A stretch of 63,144 nt of DNA, taken from NCBI GenBank assembly GCA_009991425.1, contig JAACWH010000052.1, forward strand, positions 1-63,144, given 5' to 3'. This DNA comes from Leptospira sp. GTDB taxonomy: Bacteria; Spirochaetota; Leptospiria; Leptospirales; Leptospiraceae. How positions within the stretch are numbered: position 1 is the stretch's first letter; every line of letters starts with the position of its first letter. A model generated the notes under the pieces. That model did no database searches. It was not told the origin of the DNA and saw only the letters and a list, made by a program, of their open reading frames with translations. Made by a program: the position numbers and the translations under genes. Below are positions 51,930 through 61,291 of the stretch, in pieces.

Positions 51930-52127
51930 TTGATCGTAGTACATAGATTAAAAGGCGAGGAATTTGTGATCAATGCAAATCTCATTGAGACCATTGAAGC
52001 AAATCCAGATACAGTAATCAGTTTAACAACTGATCGGAAGTTTATAGTAAAAGAAACTGTTCCTGAAGTTCTAATATTGATTAAAAATTATCATAAAGAA
52101 GTCATACAAAAACCTATGGAAGGATAG
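51930..52127 (+). CDS. flbD: FlbD-family flagellar protein
   Basis: A 65-residue protein of the FlbD/Swra-partner family, with IVVHRLKGEEFVINANLIETIEANPDTVISLT as its conserved core. It starts at TTG 51930 with an AGGAAGA site upstream. In many bacteria, including spirochaetes, it precedes motA; here motA begins 26 bases later. Confidence 0.9.
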   Translation: MIVVHRLKGEEFVINANLIETIEANPDTVISLTTDRKFIVKETVPEVLILIKNYHKEVIQKPMEG

Positions 52128-52153
52128 GTAAGGAATTAGCATAGGGTTCTCTT

Positions 52154-52936
52154 ATGGATATAGCAACAGTCATTGGTTTAGGTGTAGGTGTTTTCTTACT
52201 ATTATTTGGAACTCTTCAAGCGGGATTATCTCCTTTAGACTTGATCAACATTCCTTCTTTATTCATTACTTTTGGTGGAGCAACAGCTGCTACTATCATT
52301 TCTGCACCCTGGGAAGGAACTCTAGGTCTAGGAAAAATCACAAAAAAAGCGTTTCAAACTCCTAAATTTGATCAAATTAGTTTAATTACTACTTTGGTAT
52401 CTTTTTCTGAGAAAGCACGTAGAGAAGGTCTTCTCGCCTTAGAAGATGATATCAATGAACTTCCAGAGGAATTTCTACGAAAAGGAATCCAATTAGTTGT
52501 GGATGGAACAGACCCCGAACTTGTAAGAAATATTATGGAAACAGAAATAGATAACATCGCCAAGCGACACAACAACGGCAAGCTTTGGTGGGATGCCTGG
52601 GGCGGTCTTGCTCCTGGTTTCGGAATGTTAGGAACTCTTATTGGATTAATCGCCATGTTAAATAACTTAGGTGCTGGGGATCCTTCTGCAATTGGATCTG
52701 GTATGGCTGCCGCTCTAATTACCACACTCTATGGTTCTCTTGGTGCCAACTTAATTGCGATTCCATTTGTTCGAAAACTTACTCGTAGAAGTGAAGATGA
52801 ATTATTAGTAAAACAAGTTATGGTTGAGGGAACTCTTTCTATTCAATCAGGAGATAACCCAAGAATTGTAAAAGAAAAACTAGCAAGTTTCTTGGCTCCT
52901 GCTGATCGTGCTGCCTTAAAAGAGGAAGAAGCCTAA
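52154..52936 (+). CDS. motA: Flagellar motor stator protein MotA
   Basis: A 260-residue stator subunit with four membrane helices (two at 1-50, two at about 150-200). The conserved GMLGTLIGLIAML and GSGMAAALITTLYGSLGANL segments are present, together with the cytoplasmic loop. With MotB it forms the proton channel that drives flagellar rotation. motB starts at the last base of this gene. Confidence 0.97.
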   Translation: MDIATVIGLGVGVFLLLFGTLQAGLSPLDLINIPSLFITFGGATAATIISAPWEGTLGLGKITKKAFQTPKFDQISLITTLVSFSEKARREGLLALEDDINELPEEFLRKGIQLVVDGTDPELVRNIMETEIDNIAKRHNNGKLWWDAWGGLAPGFGMLGTLIGLIAMLNNLGAGDPSAIGSGMAAALITTLYGSLGANLIAIPFVRKLTRRSEDELLVKQVMVEGTLSIQSGDNPRIVKEKLASFLAPADRAALKEEEA

Positions 52937-53766
52937 TGGCAAAGAAGGTTAAATGTCCTGAGTGTGTTCAGAAAGTTGCTGAATACATGCTCACATATGG
53001 AGACATGGTTACCCTTCTTTTATGCTTTTTTATTATGCTTTATACAACTGGTAAAACGGACGCAAGAGAGATGCATATTATTCTTTCTGCATTTAAATCT
53101 ACAACTGGATTATTCACGGGTGGACAGACTCTTTCTAAAGGAAGTCTTGAAGAAATGGGTATGACTATTGAAAGTCTTCCTTCCCAGACACAAGGTAGAA
53201 ACTTATCCAAATCAAACAAAGATGCAACTGAAGTATTTAAACCAGAGATCCAAGCTGGAAAAGTTCGTGTTTCCGAAGATGAGCGTGGTTTGATTATATC
53301 TTTAGTCGGAGCTGATTACTTCTACCCTGGTTCTGCTATCCTAACTCCGGCAATCAAAGAAACACTTGTGAAAGCGGCTGGTCTCATCAAAACTTTAGAG
53401 CGATTTGTTCGAGTAGAAGGGCACAGTGATATGGATGCAATAACTCCTTCAGGATTTACCAATCGAGAGGAAAGAGAGTATCTAAATAATTGGGACCTCG
53501 CTGGTGCTAGATCTATCAACTCCACCGTATTTATGGTAAATGCTAAAGAATTGGATCCAAGTAAATTTCAGGCCGTAAGTTTTGGTAGCTACAGACCTTT
53601 AGCTTTGGAAAATTTAGGTACTCCTGAAGCAAAAGCTTTCAACCGAAGAATAGATATAGTAATCCTTACTGAAAAATCTACGAAACGTAAAACCTATGAA
53701 CCAACATTTGGTTTACCAGACGCTAGATTTCCACAGACAGAGACAACTACAGAAGGCGATGAATAA
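52936..53766 (+). CDS. motB: Flagellar motor stator protein MotB
   Basis: A 276-residue stator subunit. The single membrane helix follows the proton-carrying aspartate D23 in LTYGDMVTLLLCFFIMLYT. The C-terminal OmpA-like peptidoglycan-binding domain (about 115-250) contains VRVEGHSDMDA and NRRIDIVILT. A short CPEC motif (residues 7-10) precedes the helix. Confidence 0.97.
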   Translation: MAKKVKCPECVQKVAEYMLTYGDMVTLLLCFFIMLYTTGKTDAREMHIILSAFKSTTGLFTGGQTLSKGSLEEMGMTIESLPSQTQGRNLSKSNKDATEVFKPEIQAGKVRVSEDERGLIISLVGADYFYPGSAILTPAIKETLVKAAGLIKTLERFVRVEGHSDMDAITPSGFTNREEREYLNNWDLAGARSINSTVFMVNAKELDPSKFQAVSFGSYRPLALENLGTPEAKAFNRRIDIVILTEKSTKRKTYEPTFGLPDARFPQTETTTEGDE

Positions 53767-53815
53767 ATTATATGAATGATATCATTTTAAAATATGAGGA
53801 AAGGAGGGATCTTTA

Positions 53816-54343
53816 ATGGGTGATGCTGAGATAGAAGAAGAAGAAGGTGGGTTAGCCGACGGTGGGTCTGCTGGGATTGGTACATCTCCGATTGTTAAAT
53901 GGTTACTTTATATTGCTGGTGCGATTTTCGGAATAATTATAGTCGCAGTGATTGCGATGTTGGTAGCGCAAAGAACAGCTACTTCCGTTTTTAAAGAACA
54001 AAAAAACATTGCACTCGTTAAAGCTCCTCCTCCGCTAGACACTTTTATGATAGAGGATGAGTTTCGTATCAATACAGCTGATATTGGTGAATCTCATTTC
54101 GTTAAGATGAAATTGGTATTTGGAATTGAAAGTGGACAACCTGCACTTTCTCAAGAGTTAGCATCAAGAAAAGCACAAATGCAAAACTTGATAAATTTAA
54201 TTATCTCAAGAAAAACTAAAGATGAGTTGAAGACGATAACTCAACAATTAGATTTACGTGAAGAAATTAAGGCTCATATCAATCATATTCTAACAAATGG
54301 AAAGATAAAAGAAGTATACTTCACCGAATTTATCATTAATTAA
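53816..54343 (+). CDS. fliL: Flagellar basal body protein FliL
   Basis: A 175-residue single-pass membrane protein. An acidic Gly-rich start (about 1-25), one helix (about 30-52) and a periplasmic SPFH-like domain ending in YFTEFIIN are typical of FliL, which tunes stator function. The Shine-Dalgarno AGGAGGG upstream is strong. It is the last gene of the flbD-motA-motB-fliL block. Confidence 0.92.
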   Translation: MGDAEIEEEEGGLADGGSAGIGTSPIVKWLLYIAGAIFGIIIVAVIAMLVAQRTATSVFKEQKNIALVKAPPPLDTFMIEDEFRINTADIGESHFVKMKLVFGIESGQPALSQELASRKAQMQNLINLIISRKTKDELKTITQQLDLREEIKAHINHILTNGKIKEVYFTEFIIN

Positions 54344-54365
54344 TCTCCAATAATTTTATTTCAGA

Positions 54366-55118
54366 ATGAATCATAAAATTATAGGAATCATTCCTGCAAG
54401 ATATGGAAGTTCAAGATTTCCAGGAAAACCCTTAGTCAAGATAGGCTCCAAAACAATGATCCATTGGACCTATCAATCATCCAAGAATTGTAAGTTACTC
54501 GATCAAGTGATTGTTGCTACTGATGATGATAGAATTTTTCAAGAAGTGGAGTCTTTCGGCGGTCAAGTTGTCATGACTCGACCAGACCATATCTCTGGAA
54601 CTGACCGTTTGATAGAAGTAGCTCATTTATTAAAAAATGAAATCGACGATAAAAATGATATATTCGTTAATATCCAAGGTGATGAACCAGGTATCGAATC
54701 TGAATTAATCGATGGTGTTGTGCAATTAAAACTTAAAGAACGATCTTGGGCAATGACTACGGCTGCTGTTCCTATGAGTTATGAAGAAGCTGAAGATCCT
54801 AATCGAGTAAAAGTAGTATTCACTAAAGACAATCGTGCCATTTATTTCTCTCGTTCAATAATTCCCTATGCTCTCAAGCAACAGGATCAATACTTTCGTC
54901 ATCTTGGAATCTATTGCTATGAACTGAATTTTTTACTAAAATATAACAATCTTCCCGAAAGCTATTTAGAAAAATCAGAATCTTTAGAACAACTTAGAGC
55001 TATAGAGGCAGGTTATCATATAGGAATTCACTTAGCTGAGAAGGCATCCCTATCTATTGATCATCCAGAGGATGTTGCATTTGTAGAGGAAGATTTTCGT
55101 AAAAGAGGTTGGATCTGA
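54366..55118 (+). CDS. kdsB: 3-deoxy-manno-octulosonate cytidylyltransferase
   Basis: A 250-residue enzyme that activates Kdo as CMP-Kdo for lipid A-core assembly. Signatures are IIPARYGSSRFPGKPLVKI, VNIQGDEPGIESELID, YFSRSIIPYA and the C-terminal SIDHPEDVAFVE. It starts 22 bases after fliL and may be read through from the flagellar block. Confidence 0.97.
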   Translation: MNHKIIGIIPARYGSSRFPGKPLVKIGSKTMIHWTYQSSKNCKLLDQVIVATDDDRIFQEVESFGGQVVMTRPDHISGTDRLIEVAHLLKNEIDDKNDIFVNIQGDEPGIESELIDGVVQLKLKERSWAMTTAAVPMSYEEAEDPNRVKVVFTKDNRAIYFSRSIIPYALKQQDQYFRHLGIYCYELNFLLKYNNLPESYLEKSESLEQLRAIEAGYHIGIHLAEKASLSIDHPEDVAFVEEDFRKRGWI

Positions 55119-55153
55119 AAACTATTTTAGTTAATCAATTAGTAAAATTTAAA

Positions 55154-56005
55154 TTAAAAACCCAAAGGATTAACTTCTTTAATATTACAATCTACAGCCT
55201 GGTATGAAAAATATGCCGCTAGATTTGGAGAACGATTCAATTTTGGTAAATTGCATAATCCAGCTTTTGCATTTTGAGTTGCAATGTCACCTACTTCCGC
55301 TGAATATAAAGAATAGCCTTTAATTATACTATCTTTACATTGAGCCACAGACTCTCTTGTATAATATTTATATCCTTCAACTCCAAGAATCTCTTTAAAT
55401 GCACTCGGAGAAATTAAGATAGTTAAAAATTGATCATTATTATTCATATTAAATGAGTCTTCTTCTTTTCTAATTCGAATTAATGCTTGTTTAGTACATT
55501 TCAAAGCAATACAATTGCCTGAACTATAATTTGTATTTCCGAAGGTAAATGTATAAGTCGATAAATCTGTCGTTCCACAAATATCGAGTGATGAATTATA
55601 TTCACATGGTTCATTTGGTTTACCGTTTATGGATCTTATATTTAGTATATTGACTCTTGTAGAATTATCAAGTGGTGCTGATCTAAAATAAGATACTCCT
55701 GCTGGAACGATTAGATCAATTGGACTATTAGGATCATTTGAAACCGTAAAATTACTTTGACCTGTTGGACTAGTAAGAGGATTAATTGTTTTGATTCCGT
55801 CAGAACTACAAATTGTTTCCTCATCTAGCAGAAAAAATTTATTATTATTTCCAAAAGCATCCGCCATAAATGAAGATATAAGGTAAAGTGATCTATGACT
55901 TTGAATGTCACCTAGAAGATCATCTCCTCTTATTCCTTCTAATGAGAAGAAGTTATTACATCTAAAGAAACATAATATTATCAATGAAATGAACCACTTA
56001 TTCAT
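55154..56005 (-). CDS. Lipoprotein of unknown function
   Basis: A 283-residue protein with an N-terminal signal and lipobox-like FFRC at residue 16. The mature part has ten or more cysteines (for example SLDICGTTD, NCIALKCTKQ, CKDS, LCNLPK), hinting at disulfides. No domain recognised. It may be expressed with the export operon upstream on the same strand, separated by the 96-base spacer that includes a short tandem repeat. Confidence 0.65.
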   Translation of the reverse strand: MNKWFISLIILCFFRCNNFFSLEGIRGDDLLGDIQSHRSLYLISSFMADAFGNNNKFFLLDEETICSSDGIKTINPLTSPTGQSNFTVSNDPNSPIDLIVPAGVSYFRSAPLDNSTRVNILNIRSINGKPNEPCEYNSSLDICGTTDLSTYTFTFGNTNYSSGNCIALKCTKQALIRIRKEEDSFNMNNNDQFLTILISPSAFKEILGVEGYKYYTRESVAQCKDSIIKGYSLYSAEVGDIATQNAKAGLCNLPKLNRSPNLAAYFSYQAVDCNIKEVNPLGF

Positions 56006-56068
56006 GTCAAAATTAAAGTTGAATAGCGATTAAAGTCAATTAACTTTTATGATTAAGTTTATTTTTTT

Positions 56069-56107
56069 GTTAGTTTATTTTTTGTTAGTTTATTTTATTT
56101 GCTAGTT
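56069..56107. repeat. Short T-rich tandem repeat
   Basis: A 15-base unit GTTAGTTTATTTTTT repeats at 56069-56083 and 56084-56098, with a diverged third copy start (GCTAGTT, 56101-56107). The block overlaps the last codons of the TolC gene, whose stop TAG is at 56104-56102 on the minus strand. Confidence 0.5.
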
Positions 56108-57562
56108 GATCTTTTGGAAATTTGAATCTAGAAATTCTGCTGTAGCTGCCTGGTAATTCGCCATAGCATTGAAGAAATCATTGAGAGCTTTAACTTCACG
56201 GATGGCTGCCTCAGCTGCGGTCTGCTCACGGATATTTACAAATAACAAAGTTGAATCTCCTAAATTAAAACGATCTAATTCTAAACTTTGCAATTTCTTG
56301 GCTAAGAATACTTCCTTCTTGGCAACTTCCACTCTTTCATAACTAGCTTGTAATTCTGAAATAGAATCTTGGATTTCAGTTGAAACCTTATCTCTTGCAA
56401 ATTTCTCTTCCTGTTCAATTTGAGAAATCTTTGCTTCCGCTGATCCAATCTTTCCTCTTTGCTTTCTAGTCTGAAGAGGAATATTCATAACAACTGTTGC
56501 TTCTACTTCTGGTTTAGAGCGAGTTGCAGATCCTGCACCTATGTCTTGTGAGGCGGATACAACAAGATCTACCTGAGGCTTTAAATTATTCTGTTCAAAT
56601 TGCCTATCCACTCCAATCTTTTCTTTCTTAAGTTGGTATTCTTTTATCTCGGGTCTTCTTTTCTGGGCATCTGCTATTGATTTATCTAAATCATCTGAGT
56701 GAAATTCTTTATGCTTAGGAAAATTTTTCGGTAGTTGTTCTTCTGCTGGTAAGACCATCTTACCTGTTGCTTCACGTAAGAAAAGGGATAAGTCGATAGA
56801 TGCTTTTTGCAATTCCCGCTTAGAGGAAATTAATAGAGCTTCTCTTTGTAAGATTACTCTATCATTCTCTGTATTTTCTATAGCAGGTAGATCTCCTAAT
56901 TTTACTCTATCTGATACTTGGGCAGTTCGTAACTTAGCGATTTCAAGTAGGTCTGAGTTCACTTTGAACTCTTGACCCACTGCTACCCATTTCCAATACC
57001 TTTTACTTGCTTCACGCAGAACTTCTAATTTTAGTTTCTGAACAGAAAGATCTGCAAGAGAACGATCGACATCAGCCTTCTTAAGATCTGCTCGATTTTT
57101 ATCAATTTCTCTATTTCGAAAAAGGGGAACAACTGCTCCTGCTCGAACTTCACCTAACTGATTAGTTGCGCGTTCTCCGTAATAATTCGGAAAATTGCCT
57201 CGACCCATTCTATAGCCTGCAAAAAAAGATGTGCCACCTAAAGGAGTTGGTTTTCTTATTACAGAATCTGATCTTGCATTTTGATAGTAACCTGTTGGAG
57301 CGATCGTTCCTGCTGAGTCAAAATATGCATCAAAAGCTCCTTGCGCAGCTAAGTATTCATATTCTGAAATAGTAATCAATCTTTCGGCGGCTAAAATCAA
57401 TGGATAGGCTTTGTTGACAGACTTTAATACTATATCAAGTGTTAATTCTTTTTTAATAATATCCTGTTCTTTAAATAGTTCTAAATCTCCCAAAAGATTA
57501 TTTTCTTCTGCGAAGATACTAGGGCAGAATAACAGGAAAAGAATGAATTGAAACTTCTTCAT
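56102..57562 (-). CDS. TolC-family outer-membrane efflux protein
   Basis: A 486-residue outer-membrane channel with signal peptide (about 1-18). The two long helical hairpins are visible: LEVLREASKRYWKWVAVGQEF and KVSTEIQDSISELQASYERVEVAKKE (the latter about 375-405). It starts four bases inside the HlyD gene (ATGA overlap), so all three export genes form one transcript. It is the outer exit of the ABC-HlyD exporter. Confidence 0.9.
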   Translation of the reverse strand: MKKFQFILFLLFCPSIFAEENNLLGDLELFKEQDIIKKELTLDIVLKSVNKAYPLILAAERLITISEYEYLAAQGAFDAYFDSAGTIAPTGYYQNARSDSVIRKPTPLGGTSFFAGYRMGRGNFPNYYGERATNQLGEVRAGAVVPLFRNREIDKNRADLKKADVDRSLADLSVQKLKLEVLREASKRYWKWVAVGQEFKVNSDLLEIAKLRTAQVSDRVKLGDLPAIENTENDRVILQREALLISSKRELQKASIDLSLFLREATGKMVLPAEEQLPKNFPKHKEFHSDDLDKSIADAQKRRPEIKEYQLKKEKIGVDRQFEQNNLKPQVDLVVSASQDIGAGSATRSKPEVEATVVMNIPLQTRKQRGKIGSAEAKISQIEQEEKFARDKVSTEIQDSISELQASYERVEVAKKEVFLAKKLQSLELDRFNLGDSTLLFVNIREQTAAEAAIREVKALNDFFNAMANYQAATAEFLDSNFQKIN

Positions 57563-58920
57563 TTACTACTTTTACTTTTGCTTGGAGAATCCATTCTATT
57601 AATTAAATTTGGTTCATCCATTGGTATCATTGGTGGGAAGTCATTGAACCTTCGCCACAACTCATACCATAAACTCACTCTATTCAGAAAAATCCATCCT
57701 TTTGCACGCACACCCTGTCTGAGATAATGAGTAGAAGGCCAATCTTCCTCATTTCGGTCAGGTACTACTAAAATTCGAAAGTAACCTGAGCCATTATCTG
57801 TAACGTCTACTAAAGATACTATACCGCCAAAAGTTCCTACTGCGTATTCAGGCCAACCTGTGATTTGAAGAACTGGCCAACCTTGGAATTGCAACCTAAC
57901 TTCCCTACCTTCTGTGACTAATGGAATGTCATTTCCGTTGATGTATAATTCAACTGCTCTTTCAGAAGTATCAGGTATAATTATAGCAACTACATCTCCT
58001 TCTTTAACCTGCTGACCATCTGGATTAACTAGGATTCGCATGATGGTTCCATCTCTAGGTGCAAATACTTCCTGATTCTGCTGCCGAGAAAGCCTTGCAT
58101 CTACCTTTGGGATTTCCTCTAAAATTTTGGCAATTTCAGATTGAGTAGATGCTAAGGAGGCTTGGGCATCATTGATTGCAGCTGAACCGTCCATATTCAC
58201 TTTAGATCTATCCGAACCTAAGGCACTTTCTTCTTTTACAGCAGCGTCATATCCTGCTTTGGCACGCTTCAAACCTGTTCTTGCATTTTCATAATCAAGC
58301 TCAGCAAGTTCCATATTTCGAGTCGAAGTTAAACCTTTTTCAAGAAGTTGTTTCTGCCTGGAAAAGTTTATAGCAGATGTTTTTTCTTGAGCGATAGCCG
58401 CATCTACAGCTTGTTGTGCAGCTCTGACTCTATCTGATGCCATCATTGTTCTACTACTAGCGGCAGTTACAGCATTTGATTGAGAAGATCTGAGTGCAAT
58501 AATTCTAGATCGAATGGAAGACTCTCTCTCACGAGTAGCTTCTAATCTTGATTGCAAGGCACGTCTTTCTTGGCCTATCCTTTCTAAGAAGTCTGGATCA
58601 TTGTCTGTAATATCAAGAATTGGATCTCCCTTTCTTACTTTTGATCCCTCCATTACATGCCACTTGACCACACGACCACTAATTGGAGCTTCAATAGTCT
58701 GTTGTCTATCCAATGGTGTATAAGCAACAACTCGTCCTGCTCCATCAGTTGTCTGTTGCCAGGGAACAAATATCAAAACAAAAATCGTACAAAAGAAAAG
58801 GAAGACTAAGATATAAGCAAGTGAAGCAGCTGGTTTGGAAGATTGAACCATCCGAAAAGCTGACATTTCTTCTTGATTGGATTCTTTACGGATAGCTAAG
58901 GAATGCTTTTTTTGAATCAT
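57559..58920 (-). CDS. HlyD-family periplasmic adaptor protein
   Basis: A 453-residue membrane-fusion protein with one N-terminal helix (about 35-55), a biotinyl-lipoyl-like segment (GRVVKWHVMEGSKVRKGDPILDI), a long coiled coil (about 110-240) and a second lipoyl half plus beta domain (IPDTSERAVELYINGNDIP). It links the inner ABC protein to the TolC-type channel. It overlaps both neighbours by four bases. Confidence 0.92.
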   Translation of the reverse strand: MIQKKHSLAIRKESNQEEMSAFRMVQSSKPAASLAYILVFLFFCTIFVLIFVPWQQTTDGAGRVVAYTPLDRQQTIEAPISGRVVKWHVMEGSKVRKGDPILDITDNDPDFLERIGQERRALQSRLEATRERESSIRSRIIALRSSQSNAVTAASSRTMMASDRVRAAQQAVDAAIAQEKTSAINFSRQKQLLEKGLTSTRNMELAELDYENARTGLKRAKAGYDAAVKEESALGSDRSKVNMDGSAAINDAQASLASTQSEIAKILEEIPKVDARLSRQQNQEVFAPRDGTIMRILVNPDGQQVKEGDVVAIIIPDTSERAVELYINGNDIPLVTEGREVRLQFQGWPVLQITGWPEYAVGTFGGIVSLVDVTDNGSGYFRILVVPDRNEEDWPSTHYLRQGVRAKGWIFLNRVSLWYELWRRFNDFPPMIPMDEPNLINRMDSPSKSKSSK

Positions 58921-61181
58921 TTTCTTCTTCCTGATGAAGTAGATTTTGAGCGATTGGATTTAACAAATTTATTATCTTTATAGAAGTAAACTTCATCGGC
59001 TTTGGATAGAATTTTCATTTCATTAGTTATAACAAGCACTGTAAAATTTCTATTCTTACTAAATAAACAAAGAGTTATCCTTTCCAAAGTTACCTGATCC
59101 AAACCATCTAAGGCACAATCGATTAAAACTAAACTGGGATTACCTAATAAGGCTCGGGCAATTAACAGAAGATTTATTTGTATCGGATTTAATGGTGAAC
59201 CATAGGTCTTTAATTTTGTATTCAAACCATCTGGTAAGGAATCAATCTCTGTTGTTAAGCCTACTAAATCCAAGGTCTCTTTTATCTTATTATTGGAAAT
59301 ATCTAAACGACCCAGTTTAAGATTTTCTAGAATTGTTCCATCAAAAATTTCTCTATCACGTATTAGTGCAATGTTAGATCTAAGCTCTGTCTTTGATAAA
59401 TCGCGTATATCTTCGCCAGATATTTCAACAGTTCCAAATTTAGGAACACGATGAGAAGCTAGCAAATCAATTAATATGCTGGAATGAATGGTTGAACTAT
59501 CTCCAATTGCAATTTTACTACCGGCTGGAAAATGAAGATTTAATTTGTCGAAGATAGTGATTCCATTATTCATTTCATAATGAACGTCTGTTAATCTAAT
59601 ATCGAATGGTTCGTTTTCTTTTTCTAGAATAGCTAACTTTGGTTCTTCTGTTGGTAGGTCTGTAACATGACCTAATTTATCGACTGCTGCAATTGTGTTG
59701 TAGAAAGTCTCTAGGTGCTTCCCAAATTTTCCCAACCCGAAAAGTACTTTTGCTACAATCAATTCTGCAGCAACTAATTGACCAATAGTCAACTGTCGAT
59801 TAATAACAAGATAACCACCAATTCCTAAAACCAAAGCAGAGCCTATAGCTTGAATACCAAGTAAAGCTATAATTTGCCGAAATAAATACTTAAAATGTTT
59901 TTCTCTAGCATCTAAATAGGATCTTGTTAAAGAGTCTGCACGCTCAGATGCATAATGAGAACCAAATTTACTTTTAAATGCGTATCTATGTCTAGCTACT
60001 TCTTGCAACCATGCTGCAACGTAGTATTTTTCTTTAGAAACTTTGATTGCAGATTCACTGGCATCTACACCTAATTTTCGAAAAATAATAATATAACAAA
60101 TAAAAAGTATTGCTATAGAGAAAATCAAGAATACAGGATGGTAGAAAGCTATAACAAAAAATCCTATAAACGTTGTGAGGAACACTTCAAGTCCTTCAAC
60201 TAAAAGACTAGTTGAGCCTTTCTGCAATGTCATTGTATCAAAAAATCTATTGGCGATTTCTGGAGGATGTTCTTCATCAAAATTTTCTTCTGTAACTTGA
60301 GGAAACCTAGAAGCAAAATCTGTCGCTACTCGAACAAATATTCTTCTTTGCAAAATTTCTGTGATGAATGTTTGTATGGCTTGCATCACCCCAGCAAAAG
60401 AAAGAAATAAAAATACAAGAAAAGTAAGTACAAGTACAGGTTGCAACATTACACCAAAGGCAACAATATTTACTAAGGAAGAAGTTGCGACAGGAACAAC
60501 TAAAGAAAGAATCCCTATCGCCAATCCGTAGATAACTATAATCCAAATATCTCTCTTCTCTACTCTCAACAATGAGTAGATTCTTTCAAAAGGTGATAAG
60601 TGATGTTCATCATCTTCATTTTGGTGATGTTTGTTAGATATTTTATACCCAAGTGGTTCTTTAGGTTGGGAAATTATCCATTTAATGTTTACTTTAGTCG
60701 ATGGTATATTTAGAATTTTTAATAATTTATCTTCTGAAATCCAAAAAGTATTTTGAATATCACTCAATAAGTTTATTTTATATTTACCGCCTCTATACTG
60801 TAGAACTGTTAACCAATCCGTGTCAGCTGAATTGTCAGAGGATTCTATTCTAGTTGTCCAAGGCGACATCTCAGAGATATTATCTTGGATTTTAATTATT
60901 GCTTTGTTTATACTATTAATAGAGAGAGAATAAATGGGAGCAATATCATATAACAACTCATGAATGCTAGATAGCTGGCTATTAGGATTGTTGAACCAAT
61001 ATTCACCTAACGTTTTCTGTACATCAGAATAGTTGTAAGATACATCATGTATACTGGCAAGGTATTCCAATATTTGAGTAATTTCTTTATTTTGACGAAT
61101 GTTACCTTCATTCGAACCTTTGGGAACATAAGGGCTTTCTCTACGCCCTAAAAAAGGGAATTTCCAATTTCTTTTAAACAT
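58917..61181 (-). CDS. ABC exporter with a degenerate, probably inactive ATPase domain
   Basis: A 754-residue peptide/protein exporter. Residues about 30-175 resemble a C39-like domain without the catalytic cysteine. Six membrane helices lie at about 205-485, and the nucleotide-binding region is at about 525-735. Every catalytic motif is altered. Walker A reads GDSSTIHSS (560-568; lysine to H566), the Q-loop residue is R608, the signature reads LNPIQ (664-668) in place of LSGGQ, the Walker B glutamate is C689 in LIDCALDGLD, and the H-switch is N720. The D-loop D695 remains. It is probably a pseudo-ATPase; either it needs a second NBD or it works without hydrolysis. Confidence 0.85.
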   Translation of the reverse strand: MFKRNWKFPFLGRRESPYVPKGSNEGNIRQNKEITQILEYLASIHDVSYNYSDVQKTLGEYWFNNPNSQLSSIHELLYDIAPIYSLSINSINKAIIKIQDNISEMSPWTTRIESSDNSADTDWLTVLQYRGGKYKINLLSDIQNTFWISEDKLLKILNIPSTKVNIKWIISQPKEPLGYKISNKHHQNEDDEHHLSPFERIYSLLRVEKRDIWIIVIYGLAIGILSLVVPVATSSLVNIVAFGVMLQPVLVLTFLVFLFLSFAGVMQAIQTFITEILQRRIFVRVATDFASRFPQVTEENFDEEHPPEIANRFFDTMTLQKGSTSLLVEGLEVFLTTFIGFFVIAFYHPVFLIFSIAILFICYIIIFRKLGVDASESAIKVSKEKYYVAAWLQEVARHRYAFKSKFGSHYASERADSLTRSYLDAREKHFKYLFRQIIALLGIQAIGSALVLGIGGYLVINRQLTIGQLVAAELIVAKVLFGLGKFGKHLETFYNTIAAVDKLGHVTDLPTEEPKLAILEKENEPFDIRLTDVHYEMNNGITIFDKLNLHFPAGSKIAIGDSSTIHSSILIDLLASHRVPKFGTVEISGEDIRDLSKTELRSNIALIRDREIFDGTILENLKLGRLDISNNKIKETLDLVGLTTEIDSLPDGLNTKLKTYGSPLNPIQINLLLIARALLGNPSLVLIDCALDGLDQVTLERITLCLFSKNRNFTVLVITNEMKILSKADEVYFYKDNKFVKSNRSKSTSSGRRK

Positions 61182-61291
61182 TTATGAGTTATTTCCAATT
61201 AGTAGAAAAGTCTAATATATAGACTATGATCTTATTGACGAAATGTTTTTTTTTGATTTTTCGTTCTTTGAATTAAATAAAAAGGAAGCTT

